From MGBC163016 sp964631345 (GTDB lineage Bacteria > Actinomycetota > Coriobacteriia > Coriobacteriales > Eggerthellaceae), in contig CAZVWE010000002.1 of assembly GCA_964631345.1 (NCBI GenBank), positions 186,001 to 250,000 of the forward strand: DNA of 64,000 nucleotides, in the 5' to 3' direction. The notes beneath the pieces were generated by a model. That model saw nothing but the letters and a program-made list of their open reading frames with translations, ran no database searches and was not told the origin of the DNA. Each line of letters opens with the position of its first letter. Position 1 is the first letter of the stretch. A program made the translations under genes and the position numbers. Positions 9,585-18,318 of this stretch are shown in pieces.

Positions 9585-9612
9585 GTTCTGGAATTCATTG
9601 GAGGTATAGCAA

Positions 9613-9921
9613 GTGGCTAATCAAAAGATACGCATACGCCTCAAGGGCTATGACCACGAAATCGTGGATCAGTCCACGAAGCTTATTGTGGATACGGCTC
9701 AGAAGACAGGTGCCAAGATTTCTGGCCCTATCCCGCTACCAACGGAGCGCAACATGTATTGCGTGATTCGCTCCCCACATGTGGATAAAGACTCCCGTGA
9801 GCAGTTCGAGATGCGCACCCACAAGCGCATGATAGACATCATTGAGCCTACACCTAACACGGTTGACTCTCTGATGCGTCTCGACCTTCCTGCCGGTGTC
9901 GACATCGAGATTAAGCTGTAG
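9613..9921 (+). CDS. rpsJ: 30S ribosomal protein S10
   Basis: This small-subunit head protein (NusE, also part of antitermination complexes) has 102 residues. Its GTG start at 9613 follows a good GGAGG at 9600-9604. Family segments visible are IRIRLKGYDHEIVDQS, GPIPLPTERN and RTHKRMIDIIEPTPNTV. It opens the S10 cluster, directly behind fusA with a 28-bp gap and no obvious promoter between. Confidence 0.98.
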   Translation: MANQKIRIRLKGYDHEIVDQSTKLIVDTAQKTGAKISGPIPLPTERNMYCVIRSPHVDKDSREQFEMRTHKRMIDIIEPTPNTVDSLMRLDLPAGVDIEIKL

Positions 9922-9931
9922 GAGGGAAGAG

Positions 9932-10567
9932 ATGTTAAACACTATCTATGGCAAGAAAGTGGGGATGACCCAAATTTTTGCTGAAGACGATACAGTTGTG
10001 CCTGTAACTGTGATTCAGGCTGAGCCAAATGTTGTATGCCAGGTAAAGAGCAAGGAAACTGACGGATACGACGCTGTGCAAATGGGTTTTGGTGCAATTA
10101 AGCCAAAAAAGGTCAACAAACCTATGCAAGGTCATTTCGACAAGCATGGCGTTGAGCCGAAGCGCTATCTTCGTGAGGTTCGCGTTGAGGATGCAGGGGA
10201 GTACAACGTAGGCGATGAGCAAAAGGTCGATGCTTTTGCAGAGGTCGCTAAGGTTGATGTAACCGGAACCTCAAAGGGTAAAGGGTTTGCTGGTGTTATC
10301 AAGCGTCACGGATTTGGCGGTGGCCCTGGTGGACACGGTGCTCATTTCCATAGAGCTCCTGGTTCAGTTGGTCAGTGCGCAACCCCTTCAAGAGTGTTTA
10401 AGGGCGTTCGCCTTCCAGGTCACATGGGATGCAAGACCATCACTGTTAAGAACCTTGATGTCGTTCGTATAGACGAGGAACAGAATCTAATCCTTATCAA
10501 GGGTGCTGTTCCTGGCGGAGTTAATGGCATCGTACGTGTATGCGTTGCGAAGTCGCAGCAGAAGTAA
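9932..10567 (+). CDS. rplC: 50S ribosomal protein L3
   Basis: L3 binds early to 23S rRNA near the peptidyl transferase centre; 211 residues. The ATG at 9932 (MLNTIYGKKVGMTQIF) follows GGAGGG. The upstream extension of the frame overlaps rpsJ and is unlikely to be translated. Conserved TGTSKGKGFAGVIKRHGFGG and GPGGHGAHFHRAPGSVG loops are present, including the Gln (VGQC) region that is methylated in some species. Confidence 0.97.
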   Translation: MLNTIYGKKVGMTQIFAEDDTVVPVTVIQAEPNVVCQVKSKETDGYDAVQMGFGAIKPKKVNKPMQGHFDKHGVEPKRYLREVRVEDAGEYNVGDEQKVDAFAEVAKVDVTGTSKGKGFAGVIKRHGFGGGPGGHGAHFHRAPGSVGQCATPSRVFKGVRLPGHMGCKTITVKNLDVVRIDEEQNLILIKGAVPGGVNGIVRVCVAKSQQK

Positions 10568-10579
10568 GGAGCTTGGATA

Positions 10580-11206
10580 ATGGCAACTGTTGAGATTAAG
10601 GACAAAGCAGGCAAGGCTTGCGGCAAGGCCGAGCTTCCTGATACTGTTTATGGCATTGAGCCCAATCAGCACGTTATGCATCGTATGGTAAAGGCTCAAC
10701 TTGCAGGTTGGCGTCAAGGTACTGCCAATACAAAGACTCGCGGCATGGTCTCTGGTGGCGGTAAAAAGCCTTGGAGACAAAAGGGTACAGGTCGCGCTCG
10801 TCAAGGTACAATTCGCGCACCTCAATGGAGAGGTGGCGGTACCGTTTTTGGTCCTCACACAAGAAGCTACGATCAAAAGGTCAATGCAAAAGAGGTTAAG
10901 CTTGCGATGCGCAGTGCGCTTTCTGCAAAGGTTGCAGATGGTGAGCTTGTAATTGTGAAGCCTTTCGATTTTGAGGCACCTTCAACAAAAGAAGCTGTCA
11001 GCATCTTGAAGGCGCTTGAGCTTGAGAATACAAGAATTACTCTTGTGATCGACAATGACGACATCAACACATATCTGTCGTTTAGGAATATCCCAAGAGT
11101 AGACATACTGCCCGTAAATGGAATTAATGCTTATGACCTACTTGATAACAAGAAGCTTGTAATCGTTGATTCATGTTTGGATTACATTGAGGGGGTACTT
11201 GCATAA
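10580..11206 (+). CDS. rplD: 50S ribosomal protein L4
   Basis: L4 lines the nascent-chain exit tunnel; 208 residues. The tunnel loop GGGKKPWRQKGTGRARQGTI is intact, with the Lys and Arg residues that are mutated in macrolide-resistant strains at their wild-type identities. In Escherichia coli L4 autoregulates the S10 operon; no similar leader is evident here. The stop codon overlaps the rplW start (TAATG). Confidence 0.97.
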   Translation: MATVEIKDKAGKACGKAELPDTVYGIEPNQHVMHRMVKAQLAGWRQGTANTKTRGMVSGGGKKPWRQKGTGRARQGTIRAPQWRGGGTVFGPHTRSYDQKVNAKEVKLAMRSALSAKVADGELVIVKPFDFEAPSTKEAVSILKALELENTRITLVIDNDDINTYLSFRNIPRVDILPVNGINAYDLLDNKKLVIVDSCLDYIEGVLA

Positions 11207-11496
11207 TGCAGCGCGATCCCAGAGAAATCATCATTCGTCCAGTCATTACTGAGCACAGCTATGATGTCATGGACAACAATGTGTACACATTTGAGGTGGC
11301 ACATGATGCGAATAAGATAGAAATTCGTCAGGCTATTGAAAGCATTTTTGGTGTGACCGTTAAAAAGGTGAACACCCTTAATGTAAAACCAAAGCCAAAA
11401 CGTCAACGCTATCAGAAAAAAGGACTTACACGTTCGTGGAAAAAGGCAATGGTTACCCTTGCAGAAGGCGACACCATTGAAATCTTTAGCGCTTAA
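11206..11496 (+). CDS. rplW: 50S ribosomal protein L23
   Basis: L23 forms the docking site for trigger factor and SRP at the tunnel exit; 96 residues. It starts at an ATG overlapping the rplD stop. Motifs: DPREIIIRPVITEHSYDVMD, ANKIEIRQAIESIFGVTVKKVNTL and KPKRQRYQKKGLTRSWKKA. It is the last ribosomal gene before an 8.9-kb block of other genes; rplB would normally follow within a few bases. Confidence 0.97.
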   Translation: MQRDPREIIIRPVITEHSYDVMDNNVYTFEVAHDANKIEIRQAIESIFGVTVKKVNTLNVKPKPKRQRYQKKGLTRSWKKAMVTLAEGDTIEIFSA

Positions 11497-11525
11497 ATAC
11501 TTAGGATTTATCTTAAGTATTTAAG
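11492..11525. repeat. AT-rich 12-bp inverted repeat at the rplW stop (possible weak bidirectional terminator)
   Basis: CTTAAATACTTA (11492-11503) pairs perfectly with TAAGTATTTAAG (11514-11525) around a 10-base loop, and the rplW stop codon lies in the left arm. No T-tract follows on the plus strand and the stem has almost no GC, so it is not a convincing intrinsic terminator. It sits between convergent rplW and the lipid kinase gene, where a terminator would be expected. Confidence 0.45.
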
Positions 11526-11593
11526 TAGTGTAAGTTTTAGGCAACACTTAAGCTGTTAGTTGAACTTTAAAGTTTTCGGATAAGATTTAATAG

Positions 11594-12508
11594 CTAAGGC
11601 CTAATCACTTTTAGCGCGTTATGTTCGACGGTGATGTGGAAATGGTTCCCGCCAATCCGCTCACCGTCGTTTTGTGCAGGCGGGTTTTCTGTAAAAGTTA
11701 TATCAAGTTCTTTTGCTTGAAACACTTCCATTACGTTCATTTTTGTATGCTTGCCATTTTTGGCTTTCATAAATGCGCTGATTGCTTTAAGTCTTGATGC
11801 AGGTGGATGTGATATACAAATATCAAGTTTTCCGTCATCGAGTTTTGCCTCAGGGCAGATCATAAAACCTCCGCCATAAAATGGACCGTTTTGCACTGCA
11901 AACGTAATGGATTTTCCGCATCTTGGTTCTTCGTTGTCTACGACTAGCGTGTAATCGTAGAATCTATAGTTTTCTTTGAGTTCATGCATGGCGCTATCTA
12001 CATATAAAAGTGCGCCGGTTTTTCCAGTGAGAATCCTGTTTTCAACAGTATGAAGAGCAATAGCAGCATCAAGTCCATAAGAAGTTGTTTCTGCAAACCA
12101 ATTTCCATTTACATTTCCAAGATCAGTATCTTTTGGGTCGAGCTGTACAAGCATTTGACATACTTTTTCGATGGGTTCATCCATGTTGATAGCTTTAGCA
12201 AAATCGTTTCCTGAGCCTGATGGGATAACTCCAAATATTGGACGCGAGTCTTTCGGTCTTTGCATAATTCCGTTTACAACTTCATGTACAACACCGTCGC
12301 CTCCGAGCGCTAACACTGTGTCATAGCCCTTAAGATTTGCTGCAAGACGTATGGCGTGTCCTGCGCTTTCTGTCATGGCTAGATCAACTGTGTCATCTCC
12401 TGCCATTTGTAAAAGTATTCCACATGCAATTTCTGCGGTTTTTGCGGCTGCTCCATTTTGGGCTGCTGGATTTGCGATTATGAGCGTCTTATTCATTTTT
12501 GTAGCCAT
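11594..12508 (-). CDS. Diacylglycerol/lipid kinase, DagK/YegS family
   Basis: This is a predicted lipid kinase that phosphorylates diacylglycerol or a related membrane lipid to recycle it for phospholipid synthesis; 304 residues. The DAGK catalytic domain shows the nucleotide-binding LALGGDGVVHEVVNG and the GVIPSGSGNDFAKA loop; the second beta-rich domain contains PFYGGGFMICPEAKLDDGKLDI. ATG 12508 has GAAGGA seven bases upstream. It points against the ribosomal genes and lies at the left end of the block that splits the S10 operon. DgkB-like activity is likely from the family but the lipid substrate is not visible. Confidence 0.88.
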   Translation of the reverse strand: MATKMNKTLIIANPAAQNGAAAKTAEIACGILLQMAGDDTVDLAMTESAGHAIRLAANLKGYDTVLALGGDGVVHEVVNGIMQRPKDSRPIFGVIPSGSGNDFAKAINMDEPIEKVCQMLVQLDPKDTDLGNVNGNWFAETTSYGLDAAIALHTVENRILTGKTGALLYVDSAMHELKENYRFYDYTLVVDNEEPRCGKSITFAVQNGPFYGGGFMICPEAKLDDGKLDICISHPPASRLKAISAFMKAKNGKHTKMNVMEVFQAKELDITFTENPPAQNDGERIGGNHFHITVEHNALKVIRP

Positions 12509-12718
12509 TTCAAATTCCTTCCGCCGCTATGTTGTTTACTTTGTGTTTCAAGCTATATGGATAAGCGTTGATAGTCTTTAACTTAACCGCCTGTTAGCGC
12601 TGGATTGAACCACCTTTATTTGTTGTCTGTTTATAGATGATAGAGATACTCTCTGTTTATTCTAGGTTTTCAGCTATATTAAGTGTAAAGGTTTACGTAA
12701 CTGTAGCTGGAGGAATGT

Positions 12719-13420
12719 ATGGCATTTGTCGAATTTCGCAATGTCGATAAGATATATAAGATGGGCGAAGTTGAAGTATCGGCTGTAAAAGGCATGTCTT
12801 TTGATATCGAAGAAGGCGAATTTGTGGTTATAGTTGGGCCTTCGGGTGCTGGCAAGACTACACTTTTGAATATGCTTGGCGGTATGGATAGTTGTACTTC
12901 AGGGTTAATTAAGTTGGATGGTGACCTTGTAAGCAGATATTCTCAAAAACAGCTTACGCAATATAGGCGAGGCGATGTAGGCTTTGTCTTTCAGTTTTAC
13001 AATCTCGTTCAAAACCTTACTGCTCATGAAAATGTGGAGTTGGCCACGCAGATCTGCGATGATCCCCTAGATGTTGACTCTGTACTTAATCAGGTTGGTT
13101 TGTCTGCAAGAATTGATAATTTCCCTGGTCAATTATCAGGGGGAGAACAGCAACGTGTAGCTATCGCACGAGCAATTGCCAAAAATCCAAAGATTCTTCT
13201 TTGTGATGAACCAACAGGGGCGCTTGACTATGAAACGGGTAAGTCGGTTTTGAAACTTTTACAAGATACTAGTAAGCAATCCGGAAAGACCGTCATTATT
13301 GTTACGCATAACCTTGCGTTTTGCGATATTGCTGATCGTGTAATCCATGTGAGAGAGGGAAGTGTTTCAGAGGTATCGATGAATGATCATCCAGTTTCTG
13401 CTGAAACGCTTGAATGGTAA
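12719..13420 (+). CDS. ABC transporter ATP-binding protein, MacB/LolD-like
   Basis: This 233-residue ATPase should partner the adjacent FtsX-type permease in a mechanotransmission-type exporter. Walker A GPSGAGKTT, Q-loop FVFQFYNLVQNLTAHENV, signature LSGGEQQRVAIARA, Walker B ILLCDEPTGALD and the switch His (VTHN) are all present. FQ(F)YNL(V)..LTA.ENVELA is the hallmark of the LolD/MacB/SalX group. The RBS GGAGGA at 12709-12714 is strong. The permease follows after 14 bp. Such pairs in Gram-positive bacteria often export peptides or lipids or respond to antimicrobial peptides; no two-component system lies next to this one. Confidence 0.92.
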   Translation: MAFVEFRNVDKIYKMGEVEVSAVKGMSFDIEEGEFVVIVGPSGAGKTTLLNMLGGMDSCTSGLIKLDGDLVSRYSQKQLTQYRRGDVGFVFQFYNLVQNLTAHENVELATQICDDPLDVDSVLNQVGLSARIDNFPGQLSGGEQQRVAIARAIAKNPKILLCDEPTGALDYETGKSVLKLLQDTSKQSGKTVIIVTHNLAFCDIADRVIHVREGSVSEVSMNDHPVSAETLEW

Positions 13421-13434
13421 TGCGTAGTTTATAG

Positions 13435-16400
13435 ATGAAAAACGCTTTTAATACAGACATAGCACGATCCATTAAAGGATCTCTCGGCAGATTCTTGGCA
13501 ATAGCCGGAATTGTCGCATTAGGATGCGGCTTTTATGCCGGACTTCGCATGACCTCACCTGACATGAAGTTGGCATCTGATGAGTATTATGATGCAACGG
13601 GTCTTATGGATATACGCGTTGTGTCAACTCTGGGACTCGAAGAATCTGACATTGATTCAATGGCCGCACTTCCGGGTGTTGCAAGCGTGCAAGGTGCCTT
13701 TGAGACAGATGTGATGACAACCCTAAATGGTGAACAATATGCAATGCGCATTCATTCACTTCCATATATTGCGAAAGATTCTTCTCCAATAAGTGAGGAA
13801 GAAGCAATTAGCGCAATTGATAGTATGCAAAATAAACTCATCTTGAGTGAAGGTCGTTTTCCAATATCTGCTGGGGAATGCGTAATTTCTGCCGACAATG
13901 TTATGAATTCACCTGTGTCTCTTGGAGATAAGATAACAATTGATAGTGGTGTGCAAGATTTAGATGACACTTTAAATGTTCTCCAATATGAGGTTGTCGG
14001 ATTTGTTCATTCGCCTTACTACGTGGCAACTACTGCCATGGGAACCACAACGCTTGGCTCTGGCAAAATCAACCAATTTATGTTTGTGCCAGAAAATGAT
14101 TTCTCGGCCGATCTTCCATACACGGAGGCCTTTATTCAAGTTGATGACGCGAAAGATGAGATGCATGGAAGCAGTTCTTATCAAAGCAAGGTAGATGAAG
14201 TTATAAAGCAGTTGCAAGAAATTGCGCCTGTAAGAGAGCAAGCTAGATATGACTCGATCAGGGCTGATGCTCAAAAAAAATTAGATGAAGAAAAGCAAAA
14301 GTTGGCAGATGCGCGCTTAGATGCAGATGAGCAACTTAAAAATGCGGCGTCCGAATTAGATGAAGCTAAAGCAAAGATTGAAACTTCTCGAGCAGAGATT
14401 GCATCAGGTACATATAAGCTCAATCAAGGACGATATGAGCTTGAACAAAATCGTACGGATGCTTATGCAAAACTCGATGAAGCGCAAGCACAAATTGACG
14501 AAAACGAAGAAGTACTTACTAGTGCTCGCAAGCAATTAGATGCGGCTAAAGCTGAACTTGATGCTGGTTGGGCTTCAGCTGGGATGACACCTGCTACCGC
14601 GCCTTCTGCGATTGAGGCAATGAAGGCAACACTTGAAACTTTGGATCCAACAGATCCTTCTCAAGCACCTCAGTATGAAGCCCTCGTGAAATCTATCGCG
14701 CAACTTGAGGCGCTGTGCAAATTCCAAAAGGAATATGAAGATAAAGAGTCTGACTACAGCAAAGGCATTAAAAAGCTTGATGAAGCAAAAGAAGATCTAG
14801 CTCAAGCTCGCTTAGATGCTGAAGCGAAAATTGAACAAGGTCAAGCAGAACTAGATGCGGCGTCAGTTGAGTTAAATTCCGGGAAGAAGCAGTTGGCTGA
14901 TGGTGAAAAACAATACGAAGATGGGCTTTTAGAATACGAAGAGAACTACGATAAAACATATGCTGAACTAGAGGATGCTGAAGTAAAAATTGCTGATGCG
15001 CAGGCTGAAATTGATGACCTAGAGATGCCCGAGTGGCTCATCATGGATAGAACGAAAAACCCTGGAGTTGTCAGTTTTGAAAACGATGCAGACAGGGTAG
15101 ATTCGATTGCTGCATTTTTCCCATTGATCTTTTTCTTAGTAGCTGCCTTGGTGGCATTAACAACTATGACTCGCATGGTTGAAGAAGAGAGAATTCTTAT
15201 TGGCACCTACAAAGCACTGGGATATACAAAGGCGCGCATTACTTCTAAATATCTAATATATGCAGCGCTTGCCTCAATACTTGGTAGTGTTATAGGAATA
15301 GTAATTCTGTCTTTAGTGCTTCCTGTCATTATTATGGAAGCATACGCGATTATATATTCGGTACCTCACGGTGCCTTGATGCCGATTGATATTCCAATCG
15401 CACTTTCTTCTGCTGGTCTTGGTGTTGGAATCACATTAGTTGCAACATGGGCTGCGGTTGCAAGTACGCTTAGAGAAAACCCAGCGCAATTGATGCTTCC
15501 GAAATCTCCCAAAGAAGGAAAGCGGATTTTACTTGAGCGTATTAGGCCGTTGTGGTCTCGCATGTCTTTTTCTTGGAAGGTAACCTTTAGAAATCTCTTT
15601 CGTTATAAAAAGCGCTTTGTAATGACTGTTATTGGTATTGCGGGATGTACCGGACTTTTACTTACAGGACTTGGTCTTCAGGATTCAATTAACGACATAA
15701 TCGATAAGCAATATGGTCAAACTGTCAAATATGACGCATGGGTAGGAACTGACGATGCATTTTCAGAGGATTCTCAGATGGAGCTATCTGAACTTGCTGG
15801 CAATGTAGCTTTTGCCAATGAAGATACCATGATTGCCGAAAGCGATGATCATTCTGATATATCAGTGAGTGTGATCACTGCGTTTGACTCAGAAAGCTTC
15901 CAAGAACTATGGGACATGAGAACTCGTATTGGACATGAGGCTATAGAGCTTGACCCTGATGCGGTAGTGGTTACTGAAAAGCTAGCAACAATGACAGGGA
16001 TCAAAGTTGGGGATGAAATAACGCTTGCTGTACAGGATTCGATGGGCAATGCAACAAGTGATGTTTATGGGCTTAAAGTCACAGGCATCATGGAAAACTA
16101 TATAGCTAACTATGTATTTTTAGGTACACAGATATATGAAGACACATTTGGAGATGCGCCATCTGCAAACATGATGCTTGCAGAGGTGGGCAACAACGGC
16201 AATGTACGTGATGATTTCAGAAACTCTGCGAAAGATATTCAAGGCGTTGACACGGTTGCTTTTAATGATGAAACAATAGATGCATATAGAACTATGCTTA
16301 AAAGCGTAAACATGATAGTTGTGGTTTTGGTGGTTGCAGCTGCAGCTCTTGCTTTTATCGTCCTCTACAACTTAACCAACATCAATATAACTGAGCGTAA

Positions 16401-16707
16401 GCGTGAAATTGCGACCTTGAAAGTCCTAGGATTTACTCCTCACGAGGTAAATATGTATATATATAGAGAAATCATTTTGCTCACTATAATCGGGGCGCTT
16501 GTTGGGCTTGTTTTAGGAATAGTGTTAGAGGGTTTCGTAATCGTTTCTGCTGAAGTTGATTATGTGATGTTTGGCAGAGAAATCCATGCTTTAAGTTTTG
16601 CCATTGCGTTTATCTTAACTATAGTATTTGCGGTTTTCGTGATGTTTGTTATGCGCGGGAAATTGGCAAGCATTGACATGATTGAAAGCTTAAAAAGTAA
16701 CGAGTGA
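13435..16707 (+). CDS. FtsX-family ABC permease with large extracytoplasmic coiled coil
   Basis: The 1,090-residue permease has one membrane segment near residues 18-38 and a first extracytoplasmic region. At about residues 265-530 there is a long helical segment rich in Ala, Glu, Lys and Asp, with repeats such as KLDEAKEDLAQARLDAEAKIEQGQAELDAA split over the stretch; it should form a long coiled coil. A FtsX core with three membrane segments follows (about 555-690, including MTRMVEEERILIGTYKALGYTKARI). A second extracytoplasmic domain comes next, then a second FtsX core at the C-terminus (ITERKREIATLKVLGFTPHEV). This duplicated MacB/FtsX architecture works with the ATPase just upstream. The role of the coiled coil is unknown; a stalk reaching through the peptidoglycan is a reasonable guess. 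Confidence 0.9.
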   Translation: MKNAFNTDIARSIKGSLGRFLAIAGIVALGCGFYAGLRMTSPDMKLASDEYYDATGLMDIRVVSTLGLEESDIDSMAALPGVASVQGAFETDVMTTLNGEQYAMRIHSLPYIAKDSSPISEEEAISAIDSMQNKLILSEGRFPISAGECVISADNVMNSPVSLGDKITIDSGVQDLDDTLNVLQYEVVGFVHSPYYVATTAMGTTTLGSGKINQFMFVPENDFSADLPYTEAFIQVDDAKDEMHGSSSYQSKVDEVIKQLQEIAPVREQARYDSIRADAQKKLDEEKQKLADARLDADEQLKNAASELDEAKAKIETSRAEIASGTYKLNQGRYELEQNRTDAYAKLDEAQAQIDENEEVLTSARKQLDAAKAELDAGWASAGMTPATAPSAIEAMKATLETLDPTDPSQAPQYEALVKSIAQLEALCKFQKEYEDKESDYSKGIKKLDEAKEDLAQARLDAEAKIEQGQAELDAASVELNSGKKQLADGEKQYEDGLLEYEENYDKTYAELEDAEVKIADAQAEIDDLEMPEWLIMDRTKNPGVVSFENDADRVDSIAAFFPLIFFLVAALVALTTMTRMVEEERILIGTYKALGYTKARITSKYLIYAALASILGSVIGIVILSLVLPVIIMEAYAIIYSVPHGALMPIDIPIALSSAGLGVGITLVATWAAVASTLRENPAQLMLPKSPKEGKRILLERIRPLWSRMSFSWKVTFRNLFRYKKRFVMTVIGIAGCTGLLLTGLGLQDSINDIIDKQYGQTVKYDAWVGTDDAFSEDSQMELSELAGNVAFANEDTMIAESDDHSDISVSVITAFDSESFQELWDMRTRIGHEAIELDPDAVVVTEKLATMTGIKVGDEITLAVQDSMGNATSDVYGLKVTGIMENYIANYVFLGTQIYEDTFGDAPSANMMLAEVGNNGNVRDDFRNSAKDIQGVDTVAFNDETIDAYRTMLKSVNMIVVVLVVAAAALAFIVLYNLTNINITERKREIATLKVLGFTPHEVNMYIYREIILLTIIGALVGLVLGIVLEGFVIVSAEVDYVMFGREIHALSFAIAFILTIVFAVFVMFVMRGKLASIDMIESLKSNE

Positions 16708-16768
16708 ATAACCTTAAGGGAAACATAGTCCTTATACCTAATGCATACAATCGCGACAATCCAGTACA

Positions 16769-16777
16769 TGCTAGAAT
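16769..16777 (+). promoter_or_regulatory. Extended -10 promoter element upstream of trigger factor
   Basis: TGCTAGAAT fits the TGnTAtAAT extended -10 pattern and lies about 108 bp before the start of tig in the 178-bp gap after the ABC permease. No good -35 is visible, which is typical for extended -10 promoters. Consensus match only. Confidence 0.4.
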
Positions 16778-16885
16778 TTCTGCAAATGAATTAAAGCCTG
16801 AGGGTTGATAAACCGACTGGATAATTGAGTTTTCAAATATATCTAAGGGTATTACTTAAAGGCGTTACAAATGAGGGAGCTTAGC

Positions 16886-18292
16886 ATGAAGGTAAAGCAG
16901 ATAAAGAAAGAAGAAAACAACGTTACGCTAGATGTGCTTGCAACTGCTCAAGAAGTTGACGGGGCTTTGCATGCAGCGAAAGTTGCTTTTGCGCAATCTA
17001 TGGGATTAAAGCCACCATCACAAGGTGCAAATATTGATGAAGTTGCAGAAGAGCAAATGGGAATCAAAGATCTCGATTCTATTGTGCAGGCATCTGCGAT
17101 TGAGGCACTTGTACCGCTTGCACTTGATAAGAAAAACATCTGTCCATCATATCCACCGACTCCAAAGCCAAAGACTCAATTTAAACATGGTGAGGAGTTC
17201 AAGTTTGAAATTGAAGTTGCTCTAAAACCAGAGTATGAACTTAAATCTTATGACCCCGTTGAGATCAAAGTTCCACCTTTCAAGATGCAAGAAGGTTTAG
17301 TTGATGATCAGCTTAAGCAGATGGCTGAAAGGTATACGACCTATGAAGAAGATCCAGATGCTGATGCTGATAAAGTAGTTGAAAAGGGCGATCATATAAA
17401 AATTGCTCTTCAAGCATCTGAAAATGGCAAGCTTATTGAAGGCCTATCAACCGATGGTCGTACTTATACGGCTGGTCTTGGATATATGCCTGAAGGATTT
17501 GAAAAAGAGATCATCGGCATGAAGGCAGGGGAAACTAAGCAGTTTCAATTTGAAGGCCCTGACTTTGATGAGGACATGAATGAGCGCACGCAGCTCGTTG
17601 ATGCAACCGTTACGGTTTTGGGATTTGAAAAAGAAGTTGCTCCTGAGATCAATGACGAGTGGATCGCTAAAAACATGCCGATGTATAAAGATCTAAATAC
17701 ATTAAAGGCAGACATGCTTAAGTCTTTTGAGAAGCAAGCACGTGAGCAATATGATACTTACTGCATGCAGGTGGCTGCAGCAGAGCTATCCACCAGATTT
17801 GAAGGCAAGATTGCTGATGAGGTTTATGAGGCGATGCGTGATCAGCTCATGACAAACTTCAGAATGTCTCTTCAGCAACAAGGAAAGACTTGGGAGCAGT
17901 TCGTTGAGGAAAACGGTGGCGAGCAGCAGTTTGGAATGCTTATGATGATGCAGGTTCGCCAGACACTTGTTCAAGGGTTCTCGCTTGATGCGGTTTTCCG
18001 TCATGAAAAGATGATGCTTTCAGATGAAGACCTCGATGCGGCTTGTGCCATGATGAACCCGAACGCAAACCCAAGACAAACTCGTATGCAGTTTGAAAAT
18101 ACTGGCCGTGGGTTTGCTCTTCGTGAATCAGCTCAAAGGCTAAAAGCAAATAAATTCATTTTGGAGAATGCAAAGATAGAAATCGTTGATCCAGAAGCTA
18201 GTGTACCTGAGGCTCCAAAAGCAGAAGATGCAGCAAAAGAGGACACAACGCAAGAGGATGCTAAATCAGAGTCCGCTGATTCAGAGGAATAA
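16886..18292 (+). CDS. tig: Trigger factor chaperone (atypical ribosome-docking loop)
   Basis: This is a ribosome-associated chaperone and prolyl isomerase for nascent chains; 468 residues from ATG 16886, which has GAGGGAG at the right distance (ATG 16871 is in frame but lacks a site). Domain order matches trigger factor: an N-terminal ribosome-binding domain, an FKBP-type PPIase domain at about 155-245 (EKGDHIKIALQA, GYMPEGFEKEIIGMKAGETKQF), and a helical substrate-binding C-terminal domain. The loop that normally reads GFRxGxxP and docks on L23 reads instead SMGLKPPSQGAN, so the signature is lost. The last 40 residues are an acidic Ala/Glu/Asp tail. It sits inside the block that separates rplW (L23, its docking protein) from rplB. 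Confidence 0.88.
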   Translation: MKVKQIKKEENNVTLDVLATAQEVDGALHAAKVAFAQSMGLKPPSQGANIDEVAEEQMGIKDLDSIVQASAIEALVPLALDKKNICPSYPPTPKPKTQFKHGEEFKFEIEVALKPEYELKSYDPVEIKVPPFKMQEGLVDDQLKQMAERYTTYEEDPDADADKVVEKGDHIKIALQASENGKLIEGLSTDGRTYTAGLGYMPEGFEKEIIGMKAGETKQFQFEGPDFDEDMNERTQLVDATVTVLGFEKEVAPEINDEWIAKNMPMYKDLNTLKADMLKSFEKQAREQYDTYCMQVAAAELSTRFEGKIADEVYEAMRDQLMTNFRMSLQQQGKTWEQFVEENGGEQQFGMLMMMQVRQTLVQGFSLDAVFRHEKMMLSDEDLDAACAMMNPNANPRQTRMQFENTGRGFALRESAQRLKANKFILENAKIEIVDPEASVPEAPKAEDAAKEDTTQEDAKSESADSEE

Positions 18293-18318
18293 ACAATTAA
18301 AGTATTTTGGGAAATCCA

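Noticed and set aside
11492..11525. Strong terminator ending the first ribosomal block
   Set aside because: The stem is perfect but almost free of GC and has no T-tract; kept only as an inverted repeat with low functional confidence.
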